Of a stretch of 64,000 nucleotides of DNA, positions 46,408 to 59,297 are shown piece by piece. The position numbers were made by a program, and so were the translations under genes. This DNA comes from Zanthoxylum bungeanum (Eukaryota > Streptophyta > Magnoliopsida > Sapindales > Rutaceae): the NCBI GenBank assembly GCA_019454045.1, contig SKCR01007822.1, positions 252,001 to 316,000 on the forward strand, in the 5' to 3' direction. Under the pieces are notes generated by a model that worked only from the letters and a program-made list of their open reading frames with translations, ran no database searches and was not told where the DNA came from. Position 1 is the stretch's first letter. Every line of letters starts with the position of its first letter.

Positions 46408-49400
46408 ATGGTTTCTCCAATTATTTCCATACTCTCAAACGACAAACTAACGGGAGAAAACTATGTTAAGTGGAAAAGTAACATGAACGCTATCCTGGTC
46501 TGTGAAGACCTAAAATTTGTCCTGACGGAGGAGAGTCCTCCTGAGCCGGCCAGAAATACTGGCCAAGCTGTGCGCGATACCTACCAGAAATGGGTCGCAG
46601 CAAATGAGAAAGCACGCTGCTACTTGCTAGCAGGGATGTCTGAGGTTCTTGCTGCAAAGCATGAACCTATGGCTCTAGCATCTCAGATGATGGAGTCATT
46701 GCGGGGCATGTTTTGGCAGCCTTCGGAGCGTCAAAGCCATGAGGCCATGGTCTCAGCGATGACTGCTAAGATGAAGGATGAGACATCAGTCCGAGAGCAC
46801 GTCTTGAGGATGATGACCTATCTCAACGCTGCTGAAACTCATGGAGCTCGTATTGACGAGCGTAGCCAGGTGACCATGATTATGGAAACTCTTCCGAAGA
46901 GTTTCCTGCAGTTTAAAAGCAACTATGTTATGAACAAGTTGACTTTTACTTTGACCCAACTGCTTAATGAGCTCACCCATTACGAGTCCATGCTTGTGGA
47001 TCCTCGTAAGTCCAGTGCAGAGGCAAATGTTGCCGAGTCTTCTAAATCTGTAAAGATGAAGAAGAAAAGCACTGGGAAGGCTAAAGGAAAGCCCATGAAG
47101 AAGAAGAAAAACAAGAAAGGCTCCAAGGATGCCAAGCCCAAAGGAAAATGTTTCCACTGCAACAAGAATGGACATTGGAAAAGGAACTGTCCTAAATACC
47201 TTGCTGAGCTAAAGGAGAAAAAGGAAACAGGTAAATATGATTTACTCGTTATTGAATCTCTATTAGTGGATGATGATAAATCCGCTTGGATTGTTGATTT
47301 TGGAGCCACTAACCATGTTTGTTCTTCTTTGCAGCTACTTGATTCATGGAGGGACCTTGCTGAAGGTGACTACACCATGAGGGTCGGGACAGGGGATGCC
47401 GTTTCAGCAAGAGCAGTGGGAGTCTCCAGTTTAAATTTGATTAATAATAGTTATTTAAATTTGAACAATGTGTTATTCATTCCTGGTTTTCGCAGGAATT
47501 TGATTTCTGTTTCTAAACTTTTGGATGATGGTTATTCCGTTTGTTTTAATAGCAATTTGGTTATTATTGGTAGAAATGGATTAACTATATGCACAAGAAA
47601 CTCAGAAAATAACTTGTATGTGTTAAAACCGTTAACACATAGGTCACTGCTCAACCCTGAAATATTTAAGGTTGAGAAACCTAAAACTAAACGGCCAAAG
47701 ATTTCTCACGATGACACATATCTATGGCATCTTAGACTTGGTCACATCAACCTTGATCGGATAAATAAATTGATAAAGAACAGAGCCTTAAACCAGTTAA
47801 AGCTCGGGACTTTACCAGTTTGTGAATCCTGTTTAGAAGGAAAAATGACCAAGAGACCTTTTACTGGAAAAGGTATAAGAGCCAGTCAAGCACTTGAGCT
47901 AATACATTCGGACATTTGCGGACCGATGAATGTAAGAGCCCGAGGTGGTTATGAATACTTTGTCACATTCATTGAAGATTATTCAAGATATGGGTATGTC
48001 TACCTAATGCATCACAAATCAGATACCTTTGAAAAGTTCAAAGAGTATCGTGCTGAGGTTGAGAACCAATTAGGTAAGATAATCAAAACTCTACGATCGG
48101 ATCGTGGAGGGGAATACCTCAACAGAGATTTCGTGGAATTCTTAGTTGAGCATGGGATAGTATCCCAGCTCACAGCGCCTGGAACACCACAGTAAAATGG
48201 TGTTGCAGAGAGGAGAAATCAGACTCTACTAGACATGATAAGATCTATGTTTAGTTATAGCTCACTACCTAGTTCGTTCTGGGGATATGCACTGCAAACT
48301 GCAATGCATATCCTTAATGTAGTTTCATCTAAGTCTGTTCCTAAGACTGTCTTAGAGTTGTGGAATGGTCGTAAAACTAGTTTACGACATTTCCGCATAT
48401 GGGGGTGTCCAGCACATGTGCTGAAGAATAAGACCACAAAATTGGAGCCACGTTCTCAGGTGTGACTATTTGTAGGCTATCCTAAGGAGACTAAGGGTGG
48501 ATTCTTCTACAGTCATAATGATAACAAAGTATTTGTATCGACAAATGCTACGTTTCTAGAGGAGGACTATATGAGAGAGTTCAAGCCTCGAAGTAAGGTG
48601 TTACTCAAGGAGTTACTTGCTGGTTCAACCAGCACGCCATCGTCAACGAAAGTTGATAAATACATAGCGCATTCGACATCTGAGAGTCAGATGCAAGCTC
48701 TTCAGAATGATCTACCGCCTAGACGCAGTGGGAGGGTTGTACGACAACCTGATCGCTACCTTGGGGTTGGAGAGGCACAAGTTGTTGCATCCAGCGATAG
48801 AGTAGATGATCCATTGACCTATCGTAGTGCAATTGATGATTCTGACAAAGAGGAATGGCTCAAAGCCATGAACCTAGAGATGGAGTCCATGTACTCCAAC
48901 TCAGTCTGGGAACTTGTAGACCAACCTGATGGGGTGAAACCCATAGGTTGCAAGTGGATCTACAAGAGGAAGAGTGGATCAGATGGGACGATACAGACCT
49001 TCAAGGCTAGACTAGTGGCCAAGGGTTATACCCAAAAAGAGGGAGTTGACTATGAGGAAACTTTCTCGCCAGTAACCATGCTTAAATCCATCTGCACTCT
49101 TCTATCCATTGCCGCATATTATGACTATGAAATTTGGCAAATGGATGTCAAGACTGCATTCTTGAATGGCAATCTTGATGAGAGTATCTATATGATACAA
49201 CCAGAGGGGTTCATCGCCCAAGGTCAAGAGCAAAAAGTTTGCAAGCTGCAAAGGTCCATTTATGGACTCAAGCAGACATCTCGATCTTGGAATATAAGAT
49301 TTGATACCACAATCAAATCTTATGACTTTGAGCAGAATGTTGATGAGCCTTGTGTATACAAGCGCGTCATTGACGGGAATGTGGTTTTTCTTATTTTATA

Positions 49401-50563
49401 CATCGATGATATTTTACTCATTGGGAATGATGTAAAGATATTATCAGACGTGAAAACCTGGCTAGCTAATCAATTCCAAATGAAAGATTTGGGAGAGGCC
49501 AGTTATATTCTTGGGATTCAGATACTTCGGGATCGCAAGAAACAACTGTTAGCTATGTCTCATGCATCCTATATCGACAAAATCATTGTGCGATTTAGGA
49601 TGTAGAATTCCAAGAAAGGCAACCTGCCTTATCGGCATGGAATTCATTTGTCAAAGGAACAGTCTCCTAAGACACCTCAAGATGTTGAGGAAATGAGACA
49701 TATCACATACGCCTCAGCAGTTGGTAGTCTCATGTATGTTATGTTATGCACGAGACCATACATCTGTTTTGCAGTGGGAGTAGTCAGTAGGTTTCATTCA
49801 AACCAAGATTGGATAACTGGGTGGCTGTGAACACATTCTAAATTATCTTAAGAGAACGAGAAATTATATGCTTGTGTATTCCGGTGAGGATATGATCCTA
49901 AGGGGATATACAGACTCTGATTTTCAGACAGATGTCGATTCTAGAAAATCTACGTCTGGATCAGTGTTCACCCTATATGGTGGGGCCATAGTATGGCGGA
50001 GTATAAAGAAATCTTGTATTGCTGACTCCACCATGAAGGCTGAATATGTAGCAGCTTGTGAAGCAGCTAAGGAAGCAGTCTGGGTCCGTAAATTCTTGGG
50101 AGATCTGGAAGTTGTTCCAGATATGGATAGACCACTCACACTCTATTTCGATAATAGTGGTGCGGTGGCAAACTCCAAAGAACCAAGAAGCCACAAGATG
50201 GGAAAGCATATAGAGAGGAAATATCATCTCGTCAGGGAGATAGTGCAGAGAAAAGACGTTAGTGTCACAAAGATTGCATCCGCAGAGAACCTGGCTGATC
50301 CGTTTACAAAGACCTTACCGACTAAAGTTTTTGAAGGTCACCTAGATGGTCTAGGATTACGTGACATGTCCCATTTTGCTCTAGTGCAAGTGGGAGATTG
50401 TTGGAATGTGTGCCCTAGAGCTACATGTGATGTAAACAGTTTTATGTGTTTTGAAATAAAACGATGCATTATTCATTTATCAAATTATTTATTTAATTTT
50501 CGCATATTATATATCATCTTAAATACCCTAGATTACTTATGTGCCTTCAGACTTAGTGTATGA
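46408..50563 (+). pseudogene. element B copia Gag-Pol polyprotein
   Basis: Starts MVSPIISILSNDKLTGENY (ATG at 46408; an in-frame ATG 33 bp upstream is possible). Gag is UBN2/copia-like with a CCHC knuckle CFHCNKNGHWKRNC. Protease has WIVDFGATNHVC, Ser of DSG replaced by Phe. Integrase: [65 protein letters not shown] and YIDDILLIG. RNase H: GYTDSDFQ, MKAEYVAA, YFDNSGAVA, ADPFTKTLP. One frame is open from gag to 49830 except TAA at 48193, TGA at 48464 and TAG at 49603; each fits a C-to-T change. A pair of single-base shifts near 49820 precedes RNase H, whose frame runs into the 3' LTR. Confidence 0.93.
50389..50398 (+). other. element B polypurine tract
   Basis: AGTGGGAGAT immediately before the 3' LTR, the classic copia tract. 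Confidence 0.8.
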
Positions 50564-52710
50564 GTGTCATACACAAGAGGATTTAAGTCTGAAGTTAGTA
50601 ATCTTAAATAGTCCATAGAGAGCAAACAAAGCGGGTACTTTGTTTGTGGTTTATCTATAGCTGCGGTCCATTCTATATTTGTATGGCGATCTTGATCCAG
50701 ATCGTCCATGTAGAGACATGAGAATGGAGGCACCTTGTATGATGCAATCATATAGGATTGGACCCAGATGGAAATGACATTCTTATAATATCCGTTAGAC
50801 TAAGAAAGTCATTTTGATCTACTAGATGGTCATATATAGATTGATCTTAATCTTGAGTGTACTACGAACTCCTGCATGGCAGGCTATGTCATTTGATTTA
50901 CAAAGGTGAGGTTGGTGTAGCAGTCCCGACCAATAGCTACGTACTTTGGGGACACAGTTTGTTTTGTAGTTGTGAATGTTTTACATAGACATGGAGTTCA
51001 CTCATTCTTACTAGAAGTAGATGAGTATCTTTCTTATGGGTTGATTCGGTACTTGAACGATTTGAGCGCTCAAGTCTCTCTATTACGAATAGAAAGATTA
51101 AAATTCATAATAGTTATGAATAAATCGTTCATTAGAGAATCAATGGTACTTAAGGTAAAAATAATTAGAGGGGTATAACAGACATTATGACCCGGCTCTA
51201 ATTACGAGATACTCGTGAAGGGTCAATTCGTATATAATGACTATATCGATGGACACCGACTTGGTTCGGCTTAATTTATCATCTGCGGCAACGAGAGTGC
51301 AACTTCGGATTTTTAGTGGAATAACCCGGAGTTAATAATTCAGAATATTTAATTAAGAGCTTAATTAATATTTCGAGATTATTGGAGCTCGGAACCGTTG
51401 GTCCATTTGGTCCCCGTGCTAGCTCAATATACTATAGCGGATTTAATATAATTGGATAGTCCAATTATATACTCACATATGTATAAATATTATGAATATG
51501 ATTAATAATATTATAATGTCACATTTTAAACTATATATTAAAATTTAATATTTGGTTATCATAATTATTTGATAATTAAATACATGTCATTTAATTATAT
51601 ATGATATAATTAAGAAAAAGGTTAATTTTGTAAATTCCAATTTGGGTTTTTGGAAACCATTGGAATAAATTTGGAAGTTACACATTTAATAGATATTAAC
51701 CTTTTATTTTTGTAACTCATTTTTTCTTTATGGAAATTAAATAATCATGTTACAAATTTTTTTTTAATGACACATGCAATTGCCGTTTTTGGCATAAGAG
51801 AAAATGGAAGTTTTGATGGCTTTGGAAGTTATAAAATTTGAATAGGCAAATGGATCTTTAATTTTGTAATTTATTTTGTCATCATGATACCAATCAATGC
51901 ATGATATATGTTACAAAAATTTAAAGGGAAATGTTTAGCCTTGTCGATTCTTGCGTGCAAAGGGTGGGGAGTGGTTGTATTGTTTTGGAAATAAATAACC
52001 CTAGATATAAAAAGAAGATTTATTTTTCTTTTTTGTTTAAGCCTCTCATTCTTGCAACCCTAGCCATCTTCTTCTTCTTCTCCATTCTCTCAAAAGTTGA
52101 GAAACTCCATTGAAGAACAAGAAGAAGAAAAATAAAATATTAAGTGTGATTAAAATCTCTAAATCGTTTAGGGATTTATTTTGTGAGTGTAGCCCACACT
52201 ACTTTCCGTTGGTTACGAGTCATAGCACGGAAGACTTTGTGGTGTCGAACAAATCATTATCTTCTTCTAATTCTATATGTCACGGCATTGAGGGTTGGTT
52301 TACCTCATTGCCGCAACTTACTTGTGTGACTCGGGGCTCGGTTTGTTTTCGTTTTAATTCAGAACTTTTGGGAAACACTTGGGGACATTTTGGGGCTGAG
52401 TGGGGACTGTTTTGAGTGAAAAAATCAGACCTAAAACATCACAGCAGGTCACGCAAATCAGGGGTTGTTTTGGGTGTAGTTCGGGTGTGTAACGGGTCCA
52501 AAACAGTCTGTAATTTCACTGCAGTTCCAGGGGCTGTTCGGGGACTATATCGGGGGTATTTCGGGGCTGAAATCTTATCCGAAACAGAAGGAAAATTTCA
52601 GTATACCCACTAGTTGCATTCGGCTAAAGGAAGGGGAAATCAGAAAAAAATTTCAAGTCCGATCTGTGTGCCTAAATCGCTTCCGCTGCGTGAGGAAATC
52701 GTTTCTTACA
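50399..52710 (+). repeat. element B 3' LTR
   Basis: 2312 bp, opening TGTTGGAATGTG and closing GTTTCTTACA. TATAAAAA at 52006-52013. Followed by GGTTT, the right target copy. It carries a 33-bp insertion relative to the 5' LTR near 52370-52400. Confidence 0.93.
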
Positions 52711-53458
52711 GGTTTAAGGCTCTATCGAGATAGAGTTAGGATGCTTATAGCGTTTTCACAATCGACGTACATAGAAGATGTTAGAAAGGTATAGTTTTAC
52801 CAACTGCAAGACAACAAATGTATTTGAAGTATAATGTATGATATGTTATATACTAGACTTGACATCAGTTTCGGCGTCAGTGTGACCAGCCGATATCAAT
52901 CTGATCCAGGTAATGATCATTGGATAGCCGTGTAGGGATAAGTTTCCGATATATTGAGAAAATGAGCTACAAGTTAAGGGTTATACATACTCCAAATTCC
53001 AGGGAGATCCCGATGATAGAAAATCTACATCAGGATACATATTTACCCTTAACGGTGGTGCTGTTAGTTGGCGTTGTTCAAAGTAAGGCTCAACAGTTGA
53101 TTTCACCACTGAGGTGGAATTTATAGCAGCTTTAGAAGCTGCTAAAGAAGCTATTTAGATTATAAATTTTATCACAGAACTTGGCATTGTGACTAGTATT
53201 ATGGATTCAATCCCATTGTATTGTGATAATAACGGAGCCATCGCGCAGGCTAATGAGTCGAGGGCGCATTCCAAGTCTAAACATGTGGAAATGAAATACC
53301 GCGTAATTAGAGAGATTATTGAACAAAAAGACATAGTGGTCTTTAAGCTTCAAGGACAAGACAACATAGCAGACCCGCTTACCAAGGCCTTACCTCCTAA
53401 GTTATTCGATAAACATGTGGAGGAGATGAGACTACGGTACCATCCAGATTGGCACTAA
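52711..53458 (+). pseudogene. element C RT end and RNase H
   Basis: The frame resumes RLYRDRVRMLIAFSQSTYIEDV, joining cleanly to SYILGI on the left of B. About 70 codons are then missing before TRLDISFGVSVTSRYQSDPGNDHW. RNase H follows with DDRKSTSGYIFTLNGGAVSW, VEFIAALEAAKEAI, YCDNNGAIAQANE and ADPLTKALPPKLF, ending at a natural stop. Interruptions include a stop in the EAI region. Confidence 0.9.
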
Positions 53459-53471
53459 GCAAGTTGAAGTT

Positions 53472-55935
53472 TAATGGAGTTAGAGCTTGGAGTGCCAATC
53501 CGATTTGTACATTTTATTATTTATTAATAAAATAACTATATTTTTCATTCCATACCTCATTAATGGTATTGTCATTATGCGTATTAGATTGATGTATAGA
53601 TATGCTAAGAATGACATCGACCTTAGAATAGTTTTGATACTAGGTGTAAATTATTCCTAAAGTAAATATTCCTAGTCGTTGGTTATGGAATATGGTCGAA
53701 TTCCTATAACCTAGAAGACTAGCACATGTCGTATATTGGAATAGGAGTTCCAATGGTTTAACGCGATGTACCATGAGTTTTGGAAACTCGTATAGACATG
53801 TGGGTATTTGTTGAAGCGAATACTGAATGACTCACATGCGATTCCTAATAATTGGAACCGTCAATAGGAATCTCCTCGAGTCGAGTAGCATATGTAATCC
53901 TTTGACTATAGGATAACATTGATTTTGTGTGTGATACTCCACACTTAGATGCCATGTATGTCAGAAACCTTTCATGGTCTGGCCTCTAGATGTTCGTTGG
54001 GTGTGGGCTGATAGACTCAATAATCAAGTGCGAAGCAAGATAGGATCCGTCGACCCGTATGTGTACCATAAGAGGTTTAGGTATCCATGTGAGTAAAGTC
54101 ACGATTCTTAAATCTTTGGCCAAATCGATCACCTAGGGTGGATCGCATTAGTTATGAAGAATCGTGGACATGTCGACATGAGATGTGCGCCTCAGAAACT
54201 TGACGGTATATTATATGTTTCCCTAAGCACAACTCGGATAGCCTACGACGGAGGGATTGTTAAACAGATGTGATGACCTCGACTTGTATAGTTCAGAAAG
54301 GTCGTTCGTGATCTTCGCGAATTCGGAGGCGGCCGGATTGCATACATATTAGCTAGGCTTATATGAAGAACGTGTCTGAACTTAGAGAGTCTCAATATGA
54401 AGTGTGCTCGTTGAGCACTTGGGTAGCCGATTAATTTTGATAAAAGATAATATTCGATATTATAATTATCAACTAAGATAATCAAGTGTTATTGGATAAC
54501 ATTGATTATTTACTCTGACTTAATTGGATTAATTGGATTAATTCAATAATTAGACAAGGGCTTAATTATAAAATCATAATTATCTCTACCATTTGAGGAT
54601 ATTATGATAATTGTAAGTATGTAATAATATGTGGTTTTGGCTTGATTTAATTGGATTAAATCAAAGTCGCAAACATTAAACTAATCTGTTTCCTAATCCT
54701 TGGCTTGATTTAATTGGATTAAATTAAAGTGGGAGACAATAGAGATTAGTCACACCTAATTATACATATTTGGACAAATTAGATTAAGCCCACTTAAAAG
54801 TTTATTACAATTTTTATTAATTAAAAATTGCCTAAGTTTTGCTATAAATAGCAAGCTTTAGGATGGTTTTAATTACAAGTTCAAATACAAGCATAAGCAA
54901 ATTCTTGAGAGATTAGCCTAAGTTAGAGAAGTGTTTAGAGAAGCTTGTGAGGTCTCTAAAATATTTCATTAAGGAGAAATCAAGATTAGATCTTGAAGTG
55001 AAGCTTTCTTGCGTTGGAAATCGAGATTGGATCTTGAAGTCAAGCTTGCACACCTTGGAGGTTCTCCGACGATTTCAACAAATGAGAAGTAGATTGGATC
55101 TTGCATCATGTTTACTAGGTAAAGTTTGATCTTCTCCTAAGCTATGTTTATTTATGTATTAGATGCATGATCACATAACTTAATGTTGAAATAAGGCTAA
55201 TAAATTGTGTTAGGATGCTTTGGAAGTATAAACACAATATGCTTGTAATTAGGTCAAAATATTCATGTTGGACATGAAACAATTAATTAGAGTTTGGAAC
55301 TCTAGATTAAAGCTTAGAGCTATGGCTACCATTTTAGAATCACTTGACCACCTTTGGGTGACCTAGAATTGTTCACGAGACATTTCTTATTGGGATTCTA
55401 ATTTGGTTTGTGTAATAGATTCAAAATTTACGCAAGTGCGTATTTAGAATAAATTTATGTTTTTGTAAAAATATTTGATATTTTGAAAAACTTGATTTTT
55501 ATTCTATAACATGTGTTAATGTTGGTTTTGAAATTAAAAATTAATTTTGGAAGTTTTTGAAGTGTTTGGGGAAGACCAGAAGCTATTAGGGTAATAGACC
55601 CTAATAGCATCAGCTCTCTGGAAATTTTCCAGAGAGCTGTGCTTTTGAAATCACATGAAATTAAAAAAAAAAAAAAACAATAGGCTGATTGCTACAGTGC
55701 GAGCGCGCACTGTAGCACGCGCGTACGCGCTGCTCACACGGTATTTTTATTTTCGCTTATTTTTGAGTTTCCGGACTCCGATTCAGCCACAATTTTTTCC
55801 TGTACACTCGTAATGAAATATAGTATTTCATTAAATAATTAAAAATTACACCCATACTTGATATCCATGGGTTAGACCCATTTCCGCTGCCTTGGGCACC
55901 GATCCGACCATAGGGGTTCCATAACTGCCCCAACA
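53472..55935 (+). repeat. element C 3' LTR
   Basis: 2464 bp, first dinucleotide TA instead of TG (TAATGGAGTTAG), last bases GCCCCAACA. TATAAATA at 54843-54850. Hairpins at 55582-55608, 55612-55638 and 55691-55716, then the palindrome GCGCGTACGCGC and a TTTCCGCTGCC motif ~48 bp from the end. This copy supplies the U5 missing from the 5' LTR. Confidence 0.92.
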
Positions 55936-56558
55936 ATTTTAACCTTATACAATGACCAACAGATTACTAATTTCTGATACATTACTTCTCTCTGACTCTA
56001 ACTGAGATCTATCTCTCTCTCTGTGACTTGACCTGATGGACTCCATACCCTAGTGACTGCCATCAGTATACGTCATCCTGAGCTTGTCCTCCATGAACCT
56101 ACAAAACAAAACAATGGGAGTGGGGGGTTAGATCATTTGAACGAACTAAGTGAGTGGACCGTTTTAAAATGAAAACCGAAATACTTTATGAAAACTCATG
56201 TTTTAGAAATCAAATCGGATCTTTTCTGAAAACTTTTATTTCCTGAAAGTAATTCTCTTTCTAGAAACCTTTGTGAAAATCTTTTCTGAAAGTCTCTTAT
56301 AAAGCTGTTGTTTCTGAAAACTTTATTTCTAGAAAACTTTCTTTGTAAAACTATATTTTCTGAAAGTCTGTCTCTGAAAACTATTTCTGAGATATCTGTT
56401 TCTGAAAACTGTTCTGAAAAACCTGACGCATGGGGGCGTTACGTATCATTGTCATCCCATACGCCTAACTCGAGCCAGAAATGAAAATACATGACATTGG
56501 GGCGTTACGTATCGCCGTCCCCCAAAGCATGCCACTACATGTCCCTGGAACTAGTGGT
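55936..56558. other. unassigned DNA with TTTCTGAAAAC repeats
   Basis: Between C and H. From about 56220 to 56430 short words TTTCTGAAAAC, CTTTTCTGAAAG and TTTCTAGAAAAC recur in a degenerate array. Two copies of GGGGCGTTACGTATC lie at 56433 and 56499. No gene recognised. Confidence 0.5.
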
Positions 56559-58496
56559 TGACCGGCGTAAACACACACGTATAACGCAAGCGCACGTATC
56601 GTTCAAGTAGTATAAAAATATCGATCCCACGAGGACTTAATTCCTACTATTGTTATTAATTATTGAATCTATTTATTTACAAATATCTAATTGAGGGTGA
56701 AGAGAATGATTGTTTGATTGGTTGAAAGTGGTTTTACAAAATAAATAAATAAATAAAAAGACAAAAGAAAATACTAAGGAAAATAACAAAAGACATAAAG
56801 ATCTAGGGTTGTGAATCATTCTAATATCATTTTAAAGATGAAGTGGTTATCTTAAAGTTGGGTAATATATTGATTTATTAACCTGGAACACTAAATTATG
56901 TGTAAGCCTCTGTCGATGGTCAGACACAAATACCCAGTTTAACCTAATTGAACCATATGTCTATGTCAATCAAATTATCTGGATTCATTAAGTTTAAGTT
57001 CCAATTATGGCTACCCCCGCCCGACAGGTATATTCCTATCCTGTAAGGAAATCTATTAAAGAGTTATCTATCCTCAAGGAAGATCGTGGGCTATTGAGTC
57101 TGAGGTCTTAAACCTAAAATCCCTATGTCTAGTTCATTTTAAGTTTACCTTATCAATCTTATTAGTGGCCAGTTAATACAAAGTATTAAGATTAAGACTC
57201 AATAAATAAATCTTTATATTACCCAAATTATAATTTAACCCATATAAACCGGTGATATTGGCTTTCATCACAACCCTATATTACTAACTTAGTTATGACA
57301 CATAGCTAGGGCTAGTAAATACATAAAAGTAAAAGACATAAAGTAAAAATGCTGAAAAGTAAAATACAATAAAATGCTAAGGTAAAAGGAATTACTTTTA
57401 CTACTACTAATTTAGATATCTCCCATAAAATAATATATAAACTTGTGATAATATTACCAACCGACCAATCTGGCGGTATCATGATTAAGTCAAATTAAGT
57501 CCAACCAGCCATAAAGGCGGAACCAAAATTAAATTATCAACCGACCAATATAGCGGTATCCTTGATTAGTCAGGTTTAAACCAGATTAAAATAAAATTAC
57601 CAACCGGCCAATATAGCGGTATCCTTTTTAAGTCAGTATTTTAAATAGTGAATATATTATTTTAAGGGAGATTAATCTAAATAGCAACAGTAAAAGAATT
57701 ACCTTTCACCCTAGCTGGGGAAATTACTTCAACATGGTGAATAGTAAAAAAAAAACTGTAAAAGTAAAAAGTAAAAATTAAATTACTATTATTACAAAAA
57801 GTAATTAAAATTATTTACAAAACTAAAAATTAAAAAAAACTAAAAAAATAAAAGTTCTAGAGAGAGAAACACTCTCTTTAGAGAGAATTCAAGAGAGAGA
57901 GAGTTGTGTTTAAAATCTGAAATTCGCGCTGAATTTATAGAAAAATTTTGCTTCAGCGTCGCGACGCCAAGCCAGAGTCGCGACGCTGGAATAGTTCGAT
58001 GTGGCACGCTGAGGAGACAACATGTGGCAAGGCGGCTGACTGTTCACGCGACACGTGTCAAGGCGGCTAACTCTCAATTATTGTGATGACGTCATTGATG
58101 ACGTGGCACTGTTCATGACGTCATTGATGACGTCATGATGATGTGGCGTGCGCACGTTAGCGGATCTTCTGTGGTGGTGACACGTGGCAAGGCGCATGTT
58201 AGCAAAGTCAAACTTCTCAAATTGTTGACCGTTGACCTGGCGCACGTTAGCAGATTCGGCTCACGTTGGGCGTCGCGGCGCGCAATGCTCCAGCGTCGCG
58301 ACGCGCAAAAGACGAAAATATTCCTGTTGACGCATTTTTGTCCGGTTTTGCCCCAAATTGCCTCCAATGCTTTCCAAACTTTATTTATCTGCAAAATAAC
58401 AACAAAACACATCAAAACGTTCACAAAACTCAAGAAACTATACAAAATATTAAGTTAAATGAGTGGGAAATAGTGATATAAATACCACTCATCACA
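56559..58496 (-). repeat. element H 3' LTR
   Basis: On the minus strand opens TGTGATGAGTGG after AGGTTTGGGGTG (polypurine tract, 58508-58497) and closes CGCCGGTCA. 1938 bp. A CTATAAATTC box (57940-57931) sets U3 at about 57945-58496. U3 has a bZIP-type ACGT cluster and GCGTCGCGACGC palindromes (57956, 58293). Confidence 0.88.
58052..58187 (-). promoter_or_regulatory. ACGT-core (bZIP-type) cluster in element H U3
   Basis: Perfect TGACGTCA palindromes at 58087, 58116 and 58128, TGACGTGG at 58099, and G-box-like CACGTG at 58052 and 58181. They lie about 110-250 bp upstream of the minus-strand TATA box. Such elements bind bZIP factors (TGA, ABF/GBF classes) in plant promoters; activity here is inferred. 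Confidence 0.7.
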
Positions 58497-59070
58497 CACC
58501 CCAAACCTAACATTTTGCTAGTCCTCGAGCAAAATACAAAATAAAAATAACATAACAAAATTTAACTAAGCCATTTTCGTAGGGATCACGATTGCATTTA
58601 GCATATGCAACAAGCCTTTAAACCCCTAGGTGTCCCTAGTGGACGAGTGTAGTCTCGTGAGGGTTTACAGCAATGATACCCACAAACATTTTGAAAGAGT
58701 AAAAAGGTAGTAAAACTAATGCACACAAAAGCAAAAAGAAACAAGCGAAAAGAGAATAAAGAAGTTAGTGACTAATCAGGTGAAATTTCTACTCCAAGTT
58801 ACTAGTTGTTTTGTTTCTTTCTAAATTACCGAATAAGTAAATTCTCCGATTATTTTTACCATTCTCCATATACACAGCTAACAAAATATTAAACAACTCA
58901 TTTTGCCCACAACAGTCATAAGTGTAGTTGATAAGAGAGTAATATTTTTGTCCTAAAGTTCTATCAGATTTCACACCTTTTTATAGTAATGGAATAATTT
59001 TTCTGATTTTTTCTGATTTTTTCTTTGATTTTTTCTCTATTTTTTATTTATAAACAATACTTTCCGTCTA

Positions 59071-59297
59071 TGTAGCGAGCTTTGGGTCGGTGGCTCCCAA
59101 ACCAGTTGGCTTTAGGGCACCAGGTGTTAAGACACCCCTACGAACTTAATTACTCAGACTTCAGATATATATATATATATTTTTGCAGCATCTTTGATCC
59201 ATGTAGCGAGCTTTGGGCCAATGACTCCCAAACCAGTTGGTTTTAGGGCACTAGGTGTTAAAACACCCTGTCAAACTTAATAACTCGGATCTCAGAT
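59071..59297 (-). repeat. 131-bp tandem duplication in element H
   Basis: TGTAGCGAGCTTTGGG recurs at 59071 and 59202; both copies contain CTCCCAAACCAGTTGG and the AGGTGTTAA(G/A)ACACCC word. Copies are separated by an AT dinucleotide run and a T-rich run. Confidence 0.85.

Larger units (their letters stand above)
42423..52710 (+). mobile_element. full-length copia element B
   Basis: Complete structure: 5' LTR, initiator-Met PBS, 1.7-kb leader, gag-pol, polypurine tract and 3' LTR. Total 10.3 kb. Duplication GGTAT/GGTTT with one mismatch. LTRs are similar throughout, with scattered substitutions and small indels. Polyprotein frame is nearly continuous but interrupted, so it is probably inactive though fairly recent. 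Confidence 0.94.
28821..55935 (+). mobile_element. copia element C, host of three nested insertions
   Basis: Outer ends are a 5' LTR opening TGATGGAGTTGG and a 3' LTR closing GCCCCAACA, flanked by a perfect duplication ATTTT (28816-28820 and 55936-55940). Coding order is gag, protease, integrase, RT, RNase H. Removing D, A2 and B with one target copy each leaves about 8.9 kb, a normal copia length. All reading frames are decayed, so it is inactive. Confidence 0.93.
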
